Origin: Bryobacterales bacterium
GTDB taxonomy: Bacteria > Acidobacteriota > Terriglobia > Bryobacterales > Bryobacteraceae
Assembly (NCBI GenBank): GCA_020852175.1
Contig: JADZBH010000005.1
Location: 186,001 to 250,000, forward strand
DNA length: 64,000 nucleotides
Direction: 5' to 3'
Below are positions 56,860 to 64,000 of the stretch, in pieces; the stretch's first letter is position 1; every line of letters starts with the position of its first letter. The notes below the pieces were generated by a model. The model did no database searches and had not been told where the DNA came from. It was given only the letters and a program-made list of their open reading frames with translations. The position numbers were made by a program, and so were the translations under genes.

Positions 56860-59800
56860 CTAAAACTTCAGATAGGCGCCCAGTTGAATCAGACGCCGCC
56901 CGAAGAGATTACCCGTGATCTTCCCAAACGTTACGCTGGTCACCGTCTGGTCGCCGATGTCGAAGGTGGGGTGGTTGAACGTGTTGTAAAATTCACCGCG
57001 GATCTCCAGCGAAACGCGCTCGGTGATGCGCGTGCGCTTATTCACGGCGCTGTCGATGCTCCAGCCGGAGGGGCCGTTGAACATGCGGCGCTGCAGCGCG
57101 CCGATTTCTCCCGCTCCTGGCTGGAAGAAGATCTGGCCGGCGAAGGGCGAAGCGCCATCGGCCTGCACGGCGCGGCCGTCCACGCCGAGAGCATTCGAGT
57201 TCACCATATACGGCCCGGTACCCGACATACGGAAAGCGAGGGCATCGTCGAGGCCGGCTTTGTCGAGCGTGCTGGTGGCCGTGTTGCCGCCGGAGCGCGC
57301 ACCGCGGTTCAGGGTGCCCCGTCCGCTCAGCACGGAAAAGGGAGTGCCGGTTTGCCAGGTGAAGAAACTGGAGATGCTCCAGCCGCCCAGGATTCTGTCG
57401 AGCGGGCCGCTGGTGCTCAGCCATTTGCCCGTGCCGATGGGCAGGTCGTACACGAAGTTGAACTTGAACTGCTGAGTCAGATCATACGGCGCGCGGGCGC
57501 GTTCAATGGCGCCATTTTGAAGGTCGAGGAAGGGCTCGAATCGCGTTTGCGTGTCGCCGAGCGTATCGGTGAGCACTTTGGAGAACACATAGTTGCCCTG
57601 GAAGAACAGTCCCGAGCGCACCTGGCGGCGGGCCTCCAGTTGCAGCGAGTTGTACGTGGAATTCGAGTAGTTCGTCATCACGTTGGTGCCCAGCGCGTTC
57701 GCGTTGCGATAGAACTGGACGCTGCCGTTCAACCCATTGATGGCGTAGGTATTGGCGAGTTCGCCCACGGCGTTCTGCCGGATCAGGTTGAGGATGGTGG
57801 AATTGGTGAGAAGACCTCCGCTGGCGAGCCGGTCGAACACGGGCAGCGGCTGGCTGCCGGCAACGGCGGTGTTGTAGCGCACGTCAAAACCGCGGCCGGC
57901 GGCCTGGGCCAGGTTGCCATTGTTCACCGCGCGCTTGAACTCGTCCAGGAAGCCATTCTCCTTCACCATCACCTGGTTGAAATCGAAGGCTCGGTACATC
58001 TTCGTGGCGTGGTTGCCCACATAGCGGCCCTCCAACACGAAACCTTTGAACTCCTGTTGAATGCCGATGGAGTACTGCTGCACATAGGGCGTCACCAGGT
58101 TCGGCTCGGGCATTCCGAGCGCCGCCTGCGAGTTCACCGCGTAGTTGTCGGCGAAGCTGCGCGGCACCTTGTATGCCGGCGTGGGCACGGCTGGCACGCC
58201 GCTGGCTCGGGCCGACAGCCCGGAGCGAGTGGCCGCCGTGGAAAGGCCGGCATTGGTGCCCACGTTGTTGTCGAGCGACCGGATCATCTCGTCATTCACA
58301 TAGCTGATGGTGTAGCCCAGGCGCAACGAGGTCTTGCCGTTGCCGAAGATGTCCCAGGCCAGTCCGATGTTCGGGGCGAAGTTGTTGCGGTCCGGGTTGT
58401 ACCAGCGGCGTCCGGCGGATTTGCCGGCGAAATCCAGCGTGCCGTCCGCGTTCAACATGGTTTCGATCACGTTGCCCTTCAGCACCGGCAGCAGGTAGAG
58501 CGAGTCGCGCTCGTCCACGGGCGTCCAGTAGTCCCAGCGCATGCCCAGGTTCACCGTCAGGCCGGGACGGACCCTGAAGTTGTCCTGCACATAGAAGGCA
58601 TGGTTGCTGAGCCTGAGGTTGCGCCGGTTTTCCTGGCCAGGGACAAAGCCGCTCGTGCGGTCGCGCACTTCGAAGTTCTGCGAGTAGCTGGTGACATATC
58701 CTCCCAGCGAGGCCAGAAGATTATTCGCCGCGGTCAGGTCCGAGGCGCTGATGCCCGGCAACTGGGCGGCGACCAAACCTTGATTCCCCGCGCCAATCCC
58801 GATGCTATAGGTCGGAATGGTGCCCGCCTGGTCGTAGCTATCCACCCGAATACCCTGATACTGGTAACCGAATTGAAGCTGGTGCCGGCCGAAGGTGTAG
58901 CTGGCGTTGTCCTGAAGGTTGTAGGTGTCCGTGTAGCGGCCCTGGTTGCGGAAAGTGTTCAACGGGTTCGAGAAGACAAAGCCCGTGATGATCCTGTCGC
59001 CAAACTTGGTGTCGCTGATGAAGGTGCTGGGCGAGAAGAAAAAGCCGCCGCGCAGTTCGTTGGTCAAACGCGGGCTCGGGTTGGCGCGCCACGCCATGGA
59101 GACCAGCGGACGGCTGGTGTCGTTGTACACCTGCGGCACCAGGCTGTAATCGTTGGCGATGGTGGAGTCGTTGCGGTCCGTCCGCTCAGTGTTCCAGGAG
59201 TAGCTGCCGGACAGCGTATGCCTGGTAGAAATCAGGTAGTCCACCTTGGCCAGCAGGTTGTCGCGCGTGGTATTGTTCCGCGCCAGAAACCGGTAGCCGC
59301 CCGTGTTGCGCATCAGGTTCGAGCGCGAGTCGCCCACGTTGAAGTTGTTGATCTTGTCCTCGCCGGGCAACTGGCCCAGCACCTGCTGTACATAGGGATC
59401 CGCGCTGACGCCCATCAGTGACAGCACGTTGGCCTGCTGCACCGCTCCCGCGGCGGTCTGGTAGGTGAAGATGCCCTTGCGCGCATCGTCGGTAAGAATC
59501 GTGCGGTTCACCGAGGTCTGCTGGTTCAGCCGGTACGCCTCATAGTTGAAATAGAACAGCAGCTTGTCCTTGATCACGGGACCGGAGAACGCGCCGCCGC
59601 CCTGGTTCTGGTTCAGGAAAGGCAGTCCGACGCCGGACTGGTTATTAAACCAGGTGTTCGCCGCCGTGGCGTTGTTGCGGTTGTACCAGTAAAGCGATCC
59701 GTGATAATTGTTCGACCCGGAGGGGCTGACAAACGCCACCTGCGCCGCGCCGCCGCCGAACATCGCTCCGGCATTCGAGGTGACAATGCTCACCTCGGCC

Positions 59801-60429
59801 ACCTGGTCCGTGAACAGCCGGTTCGGCTGAAAGTCCAGCGCGTTGGACCGGATAAAGTTGTCCTGAACGTTGATACCGTCATAGGTGGAGTTGGCGAACG
59901 GCGTCCGCATGCCGTTGATCACCGTGGTCGTACGGCCCGTGGAGCCCACGCCGGCCTGCGACTGAATCAGGCTGATGACGCTCCGGTTCAGAATCGGCAA
60001 CCGCCGCACCTGCTCCATGGAAATCGTGTTGGAAACTTCGGCGTTCGAGGTTTGTACGGACTGGATGGTGCCGGTCACGTCCACGCTTTCGGTAACGGAG
60101 CCAACCTCCAGCTTCGCGGCCGGAAGGCTCGTCTCACGTCCGGAATCGAGTTTTACGCCGCGAATGGTCTGCTTTTGAAATCCGGCGGCCTCCACCGTGA
60201 TGTCAATCGAGATCGGCCGCAACCCAATGAAAGAGTACAGGCCCTCCTGCGTGGTGGCGGTGCTGGCGATGACGCCGGTTCCCCCGGCAAGCCGAAGAGC
60301 AACCGTTGCACCGGGAACCGGCGCGCCAGTTGCATCCACGACACTACCCGAAAGGCGGGCTGTGTCCTGTGCGAAGACGGCAGTGCTCAGTAGCAGGGCC
60401 GCTGAAAGAAAGCGAGATAGCGAAGTCAT
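56860..60429 (-). CDS. TonB-dependent receptor-like outer-membrane protein with carboxypeptidase-regulatory-like domain
   Basis: The 1189-residue protein has a signal peptide ending AVFAQ. A carboxypeptidase-regulatory-like domain follows at about 22-105 (LSGSVVDATGAPVPGATVAL), then a plug domain at about 110-230 (RRLPILNRSVISLIQSQAGV and VINGMRT) and a long beta-barrel. It ends GAYLKF, with the terminal phenylalanine used for outer-membrane insertion. Acidobacteria carry many such Oar/SusC-like receptors for large ligands. There is no SusD partner. The ATG has AAGGGA upstream. A modA-like gene lies 46 bases upstream on the same strand. The ligand is unknown. Confidence 0.88.
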   Translation of the reverse strand: MTSLSRFLSAALLLSTAVFAQDTARLSGSVVDATGAPVPGATVALRLAGGTGVIASTATTQEGLYSFIGLRPISIDITVEAAGFQKQTIRGVKLDSGRETSLPAAKLEVGSVTESVDVTGTIQSVQTSNAEVSNTISMEQVRRLPILNRSVISLIQSQAGVGSTGRTTTVINGMRTPFANSTYDGINVQDNFIRSNALDFQPNRLFTDQVAEVSIVTSNAGAMFGGGAAQVAFVSPSGSNNYHGSLYWYNRNNATAANTWFNNQSGVGLPFLNQNQGGGAFSGPVIKDKLLFYFNYEAYRLNQQTSVNRTILTDDARKGIFTYQTAAGAVQQANVLSLMGVSADPYVQQVLGQLPGEDKINNFNVGDSRSNLMRNTGGYRFLARNNTTRDNLLAKVDYLISTRHTLSGSYSWNTERTDRNDSTIANDYSLVPQVYNDTSRPLVSMAWRANPSPRLTNELRGGFFFSPSTFISDTKFGDRIITGFVFSNPLNTFRNQGRYTDTYNLQDNASYTFGRHQLQFGYQYQGIRVDSYDQAGTIPTYSIGIGAGNQGLVAAQLPGISASDLTAANNLLASLGGYVTSYSQNFEVRDRTSGFVPGQENRRNLRLSNHAFYVQDNFRVRPGLTVNLGMRWDYWTPVDERDSLYLLPVLKGNVIETMLNADGTLDFAGKSAGRRWYNPDRNNFAPNIGLAWDIFGNGKTSLRLGYTISYVNDEMIRSLDNNVGTNAGLSTAATRSGLSARASGVPAVPTPAYKVPRSFADNYAVNSQAALGMPEPNLVTPYVQQYSIGIQQEFKGFVLEGRYVGNHATKMYRAFDFNQVMVKENGFLDEFKRAVNNGNLAQAAGRGFDVRYNTAVAGSQPLPVFDRLASGGLLTNSTILNLIRQNAVGELANTYAINGLNGSVQFYRNANALGTNVMTNYSNSTYNSLQLEARRQVRSGLFFQGNYVFSKVLTDTLGDTQTRFEPFLDLQNGAIERARAPYDLTQQFKFNFVYDLPIGTGKWLSTSGPLDRILGGWSISSFFTWQTGTPFSVLSGRGTLNRGARSGGNTATSTLDKAGLDDALAFRMSGTGPYMVNSNALGVDGRAVQADGASPFAGQIFFQPGAGEIGALQRRMFNGPSGWSIDSAVNKRTRITERVSLEIRGEFYNTFNHPTFDIGDQTVTSVTFGKITGNLFGRRLIQLGAYLKF

Positions 60430-60475
60430 GGATCCCTTTCCCTAAAGGAGATGCTTGTAGGGTATAGCGGATCAA

Positions 60476-61213
60476 TTACGGACGCAATGCAGGGGAGAAA
60501 CCGTACCTTTTCAGAATGGACTGGGCGGATTCCCCCACTAGCCAATCCAGGAAACGGCTGGCCTCCGCCGGAGACTCGGTCGTCGCGCCTCCCGTCTGGC
60601 GCAGTGGGGTATAGAGTTTTGGGTCCACAGGCACTCCACCCTTATCGTGAACAAGCGACCACGAGACCAGTGCCGCGTCGGCGTTGCCGCTGGATGCCAG
60701 TTGGAACGCCTGAACGACATTTTCCCCGAAGACGAGCTTCGGTCCCAATTGCTCCCACAATCCGGCCTTCCGCAACGCCTCACGAGCCAGGGCGCCGTAG
60801 GGGGCGTGCAGCGGATTGGCGATGGACAGATGGACCAGACCTGGTCCGGCGAGAGAAGGTAACGTTTTGAAACTGGATCGCTTAGAGTAAAGGCCCAGGC
60901 GCCCCAGGGCGTACGTCCGCAGAGAGTCCGGCCGGAGGTGGCCGGAACGGGCCAGTTCGGAGGGAAATTCGTAGTTGGCACTCAGGAAAACATCGTAGGG
61001 GGCCCCGTTGCGAATCTGCCGTGCCAGTGTTCCGCTGGAACCCGGTACCCAACGGATTGAAATCTTATATTCCATTTGGAATGCTGAAGTTAAGTCCTTC
61101 TCAACTGGCAGAAGATCAGAAGCTGCTGCTACGGTGAGTGTGCGGGTTTGCGCCTTCAAACTTGACAATGATCCACTCACACTAAATAATAGGATCAGGC
61201 TAAATTGAAGCAA
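60476..61213 (-). CDS. modA: ModA-like periplasmic molybdate/oxyanion-binding protein
   Basis: The open frame begins at 61528 inside dnaK, but that part is antisense shadow. TTG 61213 gives a clean signal peptide (MLQFSLILLFSVSGSLSSLKAQ) and 245 residues, the normal size. ModA-type segments are LTVAAASDLLPVEKDL, PGSSGTLARQIRNGAPYDVFLSA, NPLHAPYGALAREAL, FGENVVQAFQLASSGNADAALVSWSLV and the C-terminal ASRFLDWLVGESAQSILKRYGF. It would bind molybdate or tungstate for an ABC importer, but no modB or modC is next to it. The start codon is inferred; its ribosome-binding site is weak. Confidence 0.75.
   Translation of the reverse strand: MLQFSLILLFSVSGSLSSLKAQTRTLTVAAASDLLPVEKDLTSAFQMEYKISIRWVPGSSGTLARQIRNGAPYDVFLSANYEFPSELARSGHLRPDSLRTYALGRLGLYSKRSSFKTLPSLAGPGLVHLSIANPLHAPYGALAREALRKAGLWEQLGPKLVFGENVVQAFQLASSGNADAALVSWSLVHDKGGVPVDPKLYTPLRQTGGATTESPAEASRFLDWLVGESAQSILKRYGFSPALRP
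61162..61190 (+). promoter_or_regulatory. sigma70-type promoter for dnaK, inside the modA 5' end
   Basis: TTGACA at 61162-61167, 17 bases, then AATAAT at 61185-61190. Transcription would begin near 61197, leaving a dnaK leader of about 135 bases. It lies on the strand opposite the modA signal-peptide codons. No CIRCE (HrcA) inverted repeat is seen. Confidence 0.7.
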
Positions 61214-61331
61214 CGTTTCCGCCGATTGAACGAAGAGGCGGACAGCGTGCGCGAACGCCGTCAGATCCAGGAAGGAACGGTGCGTCTGGGCATCGAGTGC
61301 CGGGCGCCAGCCAGGGAGGTTATTGCGAGCC

Positions 61332-63260
61332 ATGAGCAAGATCATCGGAATTGACCTAGGAACGACGAACAGCGTGGTTGCCGTAATGGAAGGCGGCCAA
61401 CCGGTGGTGATTCCAAACCAGGAGGGCGGCCGTACAACCCCGTCCGTGGTTGGGTTCACCAAATCGGGTGAACGCTTGGTGGGCCAGGTGGCCAAGCGCC
61501 AAGCCGTAACCAACCCCGAGAATACCATCTACTCGATTAAGCGCTTCATGGGACGCCGCTTTGACGAGGTATCGCAGGAAACCAGGCTTGTGCCCTACAA
61601 GATCGTTTCCGGCGACCACGGCGACGCGCGCGTCGAGGTGTCCGGAACCAAACAATCGGCTCCCGAGGTATCGGCCATGGTGCTCACCAAGCTGAAGGAG
61701 GCCGCCGAAGCCTACTTGGGCGAGAAGGTCACCAAGGCCGTGATCACGGTTCCGGCCTACTTCAACGACGCGCAGCGCCAGGCCACTAAGGACGCGGGCA
61801 AGATCGCCGGTCTCGAAGTGATGCGAATCATCAACGAACCAACGGCGGCCGCGCTCGCCTATGGTCTCGACAAGAAAAAGGACCAGGTCATCGCCGTGTT
61901 CGACTTCGGCGGCGGCACGTTCGACATCTCGATTCTCGAGGTGGGCGACGGCGTGGTGGAAGTGAAGTCCACCAATGGCGATACGCACCTGGGCGGCGAC
62001 AACGTCGACCAGCGGTTGATCGAATGGATTATCGATGAGTTCAAGCGCGAGCAGGGCATCGACCTGTCGAAGGACCAGATGGCGCTGCAGCGGTTGAAGG
62101 AGGCGTCTGAAAAGGCCAAGATCGAGCTTTCCACCCTGCTGGAAACCGAGATCAACCTGCCTTTCATCACCGCCGACGCCAGCGGTCCCAAGCACCTGGT
62201 GCTGAAGATCACGCGCGCCAAGTTCGAGCAGATGATGGAGAACATTCTCCAGCGCACGCTGGGTCCCGCCAAGCAGGCGCTGGCCGACGCCGGTATGACG
62301 CCGCAGCAGATCGACGAGGTCGTCATGGTGGGCGGCTCCACCCGCATTCCGCGCATCCAGACGCTGGTGCGCGAACTGTTCGGCAAGGATCCGAACAAGA
62401 GCGTGAACCCGGACGAGGTGGTGGCCGTCGGCGCCGCCGTGCAGGGTGGCGTGCTCGCCGGCGAGGTGAAGGACGTTCTTCTCTTGGACGTCACGCCCCT
62501 GTCGCTCGGCATCGAGACGCTGGGCGGCGTGTTCACCAAGCTCATTGAGCGGAACACGACCATTCCAACCCGCAAGAGCGAGGTGTTTTCGACCGCGGCC
62601 GACAACCAGACGTCGGTGGAGATCAAGGTGTACCAGGGCGAACGCGCCATGGCCCGTGACAACCGTCTGCTGGGCGTCTTCCAGTTGGTCGGCCTCCCGC
62701 CGGCTCCGCGCGGCGTGCCGCAGGTGGAGGTTACCTTCGACATCGACGCCAACGGCATTCTGAACGTGAGCGCCAAGGACCGCGCCACGAACAACGAACA
62801 AAAGATCACCATCACCTCCAGCTCCGGCCTCAGCAAGGATGAGGTCGAGAAGATGGCCAAGGACGCCGAGTCGCACACGGCCGACGACCGCACGCGCAAG
62901 GAAGAGATCGAATTGCGCAACCAGGCCGACTCGATGATCTACAGTGTCGAGAAAATGCTTCGCGAGCACCGCGAAAAGATCGGTGAAAGCGACGCCAAGA
63001 CAGTGGAAGAGGCCGTGGCCGAAACCAGGAAAGCGGTCGAGGAAGGCGGCAAGGAAAAGATCCAGGCAGCCATGGACAAGCTCACGGCCAGTTCGCACAA
63101 GCTGGCCGAGGCGATGTACAAGTCCTCGACGCCGCCTGGCGGCGACGGCGCGGCGCCGGGCCAGGGCGCTCCGGGCGGGGCGGGCAGCGCTCCGGGCGGC
63201 GGTAAGCCCGCCGACAACGTCGTCGATGCCGAGTTCGTCGATGTCGACGACAAGAAGTAA
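61332..63260 (+). CDS. dnaK: molecular chaperone DnaK (Hsp70)
   Basis: ATP-dependent chaperone working with DnaJ and GrpE in the cytoplasm. ATG 61332 gives the standard [14 protein letters not shown] start and 642 residues; TTG 61323 is in frame, closer to GGAGG at 61315-61319, but would add three unconserved residues. The nucleotide-binding domain has [21 protein letters not shown] and MVGGSTRIP. The substrate domain begins near residue 385 ([17 protein letters not shown]). A helical lid and a Gly/Pro/Ala-rich tail end in [13 protein letters not shown]. dnaJ follows 52 bases downstream. Confidence 0.98.
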   Translation: MSKIIGIDLGTTNSVVAVMEGGQPVVIPNQEGGRTTPSVVGFTKSGERLVGQVAKRQAVTNPENTIYSIKRFMGRRFDEVSQETRLVPYKIVSGDHGDARVEVSGTKQSAPEVSAMVLTKLKEAAEAYLGEKVTKAVITVPAYFNDAQRQATKDAGKIAGLEVMRIINEPTAAALAYGLDKKKDQVIAVFDFGGGTFDISILEVGDGVVEVKSTNGDTHLGGDNVDQRLIEWIIDEFKREQGIDLSKDQMALQRLKEASEKAKIELSTLLETEINLPFITADASGPKHLVLKITRAKFEQMMENILQRTLGPAKQALADAGMTPQQIDEVVMVGGSTRIPRIQTLVRELFGKDPNKSVNPDEVVAVGAAVQGGVLAGEVKDVLLLDVTPLSLGIETLGGVFTKLIERNTTIPTRKSEVFSTAADNQTSVEIKVYQGERAMARDNRLLGVFQLVGLPPAPRGVPQVEVTFDIDANGILNVSAKDRATNNEQKITITSSSGLSKDEVEKMAKDAESHTADDRTRKEEIELRNQADSMIYSVEKMLREHREKIGESDAKTVEEAVAETRKAVEEGGKEKIQAAMDKLTASSHKLAEAMYKSSTPPGGDGAAPGQGAPGGAGSAPGGGKPADNVVDAEFVDVDDKK

Positions 63261-63276
63261 GCGTTCTTAAGGGAGG

Positions 63277-63305
63277 GCCGGAGAGGGGCGCATCCTCTCT
63301 CCGGC
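63277..63305 (+). promoter_or_regulatory. hairpin between the dnaJ ribosome-binding site and its start codon
   Basis: Twelve-base arms 63277-63288 and 63294-63305 pair with one G-U pair around CGCAT. GGGAGG (63271-63276) touches the 5' arm, and GCCGGCC (63306-63312) links the 3' arm to ATG 63313. Folding would shorten the effective ribosome-binding-site spacing from 36 bases to about seven. No T run follows, so it is not an intrinsic terminator. Confidence 0.7.
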
Positions 63306-63312
63306 GCCGGCC

Positions 63313-64000
63313 ATGAAACCCAAACACGATTACTACGAGACGTTGGGGCTGAAGCGCGGCGCGGGCGAAGACGAGGTCCGCAAGGCGTACCGCCGTCTGG
63401 CGCGCAAACACCATCCCGACGTGAACCCTGGCGACAAAGCGGCGGAGGACCGTTTCAAGGATGTCCAGGAAGCCTACGATGTGTTGAGCGATTCCAAGAA
63501 GCGCCAGATGTACGATCAGTTCGGCTTCTATTCCGATTCAGGCTTTCCGGGCGCGGGTGCGGGCGCGCAGCAGAATCCCGGCGGTTTCGGTTTCGGCGGT
63601 TTCGACTTCACCGACATGTTCGGGAAGGGCGGCGGCGCTCAAGCAGGCGCACGCCCGGAAGATTTCGCGCACGATGCCGGCGGCAACAAGTTCAGCGACA
63701 TCTTCAGCCAGTTCTTCGGCGGCAACCGCCGCGGCCAGCGCCAGCCCGAAAAGGGCGCCGACCTGGAATACACCCTGAACATCGACTTTTGGCGCAGCAT
63801 GAAAGGCACCCAGGCGAAGCTGAACATCGACCGCCAGGAGCAGTGCGCCACCTGCCATGGCAGCGGCCAGTCCGGCGGCGGCAACGTGCTCTGTCCGGGA
63901 TGCAACGGCAGCGGCACGGTATCCCAGCAGGCCGGCGCCATGCGCTTCAATCTGAGTTGCCCGCGCTGCGATGGCACGGGCCGGCTGCGCAACGTCTGCA
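63313..64000 (+). CDS. dnaJ: chaperone DnaJ (Hsp40), 3' end outside the window
   Basis: Co-chaperone that delivers unfolded clients to DnaK and stimulates its ATPase. The gene runs off the window after 229 codons. The J domain at about 5-70 has the HPD motif in [11 protein letters not shown] Gly/Phe-rich linker follows ([20 protein letters not shown]). The zinc-binding repeats begin near residue 178 with CATCHGSG, then CPGCNGSG and CPRCDGTG; the fourth is cut off. The zinc domain marks it as DnaJ rather than CbpA. The ribosome-binding site is separated from the ATG by a stable hairpin. Confidence 0.96.
   Translation, partial: MKPKHDYYETLGLKRGAGEDEVRKAYRRLARKHHPDVNPGDKAAEDRFKDVQEAYDVLSDSKKRQMYDQFGFYSDSGFPGAGAGAQQNPGGFGFGGFDFTDMFGKGGGAQAGARPEDFAHDAGGNKFSDIFSQFFGGNRRGQRQPEKGADLEYTLNIDFWRSMKGTQAKLNIDRQEQCATCHGSGQSGGGNVLCPGCNGSGTVSQQAGAMRFNLSCPRCDGTGRLRNVC

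Noticed and set aside
56815..59421. 868-codon open frame on the plus strand opposite the outer-membrane receptor
   Set aside because: It is antisense to a complete receptor with signal peptide, plug and barrel; its composition (R, H, V, G, A rich) is the usual high-GC shadow and no domain is recognisable.
61214..61331. CIRCE (HrcA) operator upstream of dnaK
   Set aside because: No TTAGCACTC-type inverted repeat with the nine-base spacer is present in this interval or around the promoter.

Overview
The window is dense bacterial chromosome of high GC content, with few gaps. Gene content suggests an acidobacterium of the Solibacter/Bryobacter type. The pointers are a very large outer-membrane receptor with a carboxypeptidase-regulatory-like N-terminus, a DUF1501/DUF1549-DUF1553/cytochrome-WD40 gene set shared mainly by Acidobacteriota and Planctomycetota, and two ABC exporter clusters. 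This placement is inference from family knowledge; no 16S gene is present.

Layout. Positions 73-6202 (+) hold protein quality control and RNA functions: clpX, lon, engB and rho, ending in a hairpin terminator. Positions 6441-14439 (+) hold three consecutive membrane-fusion (HlyD-like) proteins, one MacB-type permease and a TolC-type outer-membrane channel, with no ATPase gene in the cluster; a clear terminator ends it directly against the mutL start codon. mutL (+) converges with a minus-strand block read from 21950 down to 16468: thiS, merR-type regulator, NTF2-like secreted protein, tmk, an S41 protease and guaA. guaA is of the long, eukaryote-like form.

Positions 22046-35098 (+) are a respiratory complex I operon in the order nuoA-C-D-E-F-G-H-J-K-L-M-N; nuoB and nuoI are missing. 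Its sigma70-like promoter shares its -10 DNA with a thiS promoter on the other strand. A small hydrolase and a lipoprotein follow. galU then begins a sugar and envelope region: a UxaE-like tagaturonate epimerase, a TIM-barrel isomerase and a thioredoxin-fold protein. A promoter next starts a 10-kb translationally coupled run (41705-51886): DUF1501, msrA, DUF1549/DUF1553, cytochrome-WD40, a pre-peptidase-domain protein, a cupin isomerase-like protein and a D-tagatose/psicose 3-epimerase-like enzyme.

Positions 51883-56291 (-) are a complete ABC exporter set (ATPase, adaptor, two FtsX/MacB permeases). tadA (+) follows, then on the minus strand a 1189-residue TonB-dependent-type receptor and an orphan ModA-like binding protein. 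The window ends with dnaK and the start of dnaJ (+). A consensus-like dnaK promoter lies inside modA, and a 12-bp hairpin separates the dnaJ ribosome-binding site from its ATG.

The most interesting signals are the dnaJ spacer hairpin, the complex I operon lacking B and I, the eukaryote-like GuaA, the terminator abutting mutL, the face-to-face nuo/thiS promoters, the adaptor proteins with low-complexity insertions, and the coupled DUF1501 operon containing msrA.
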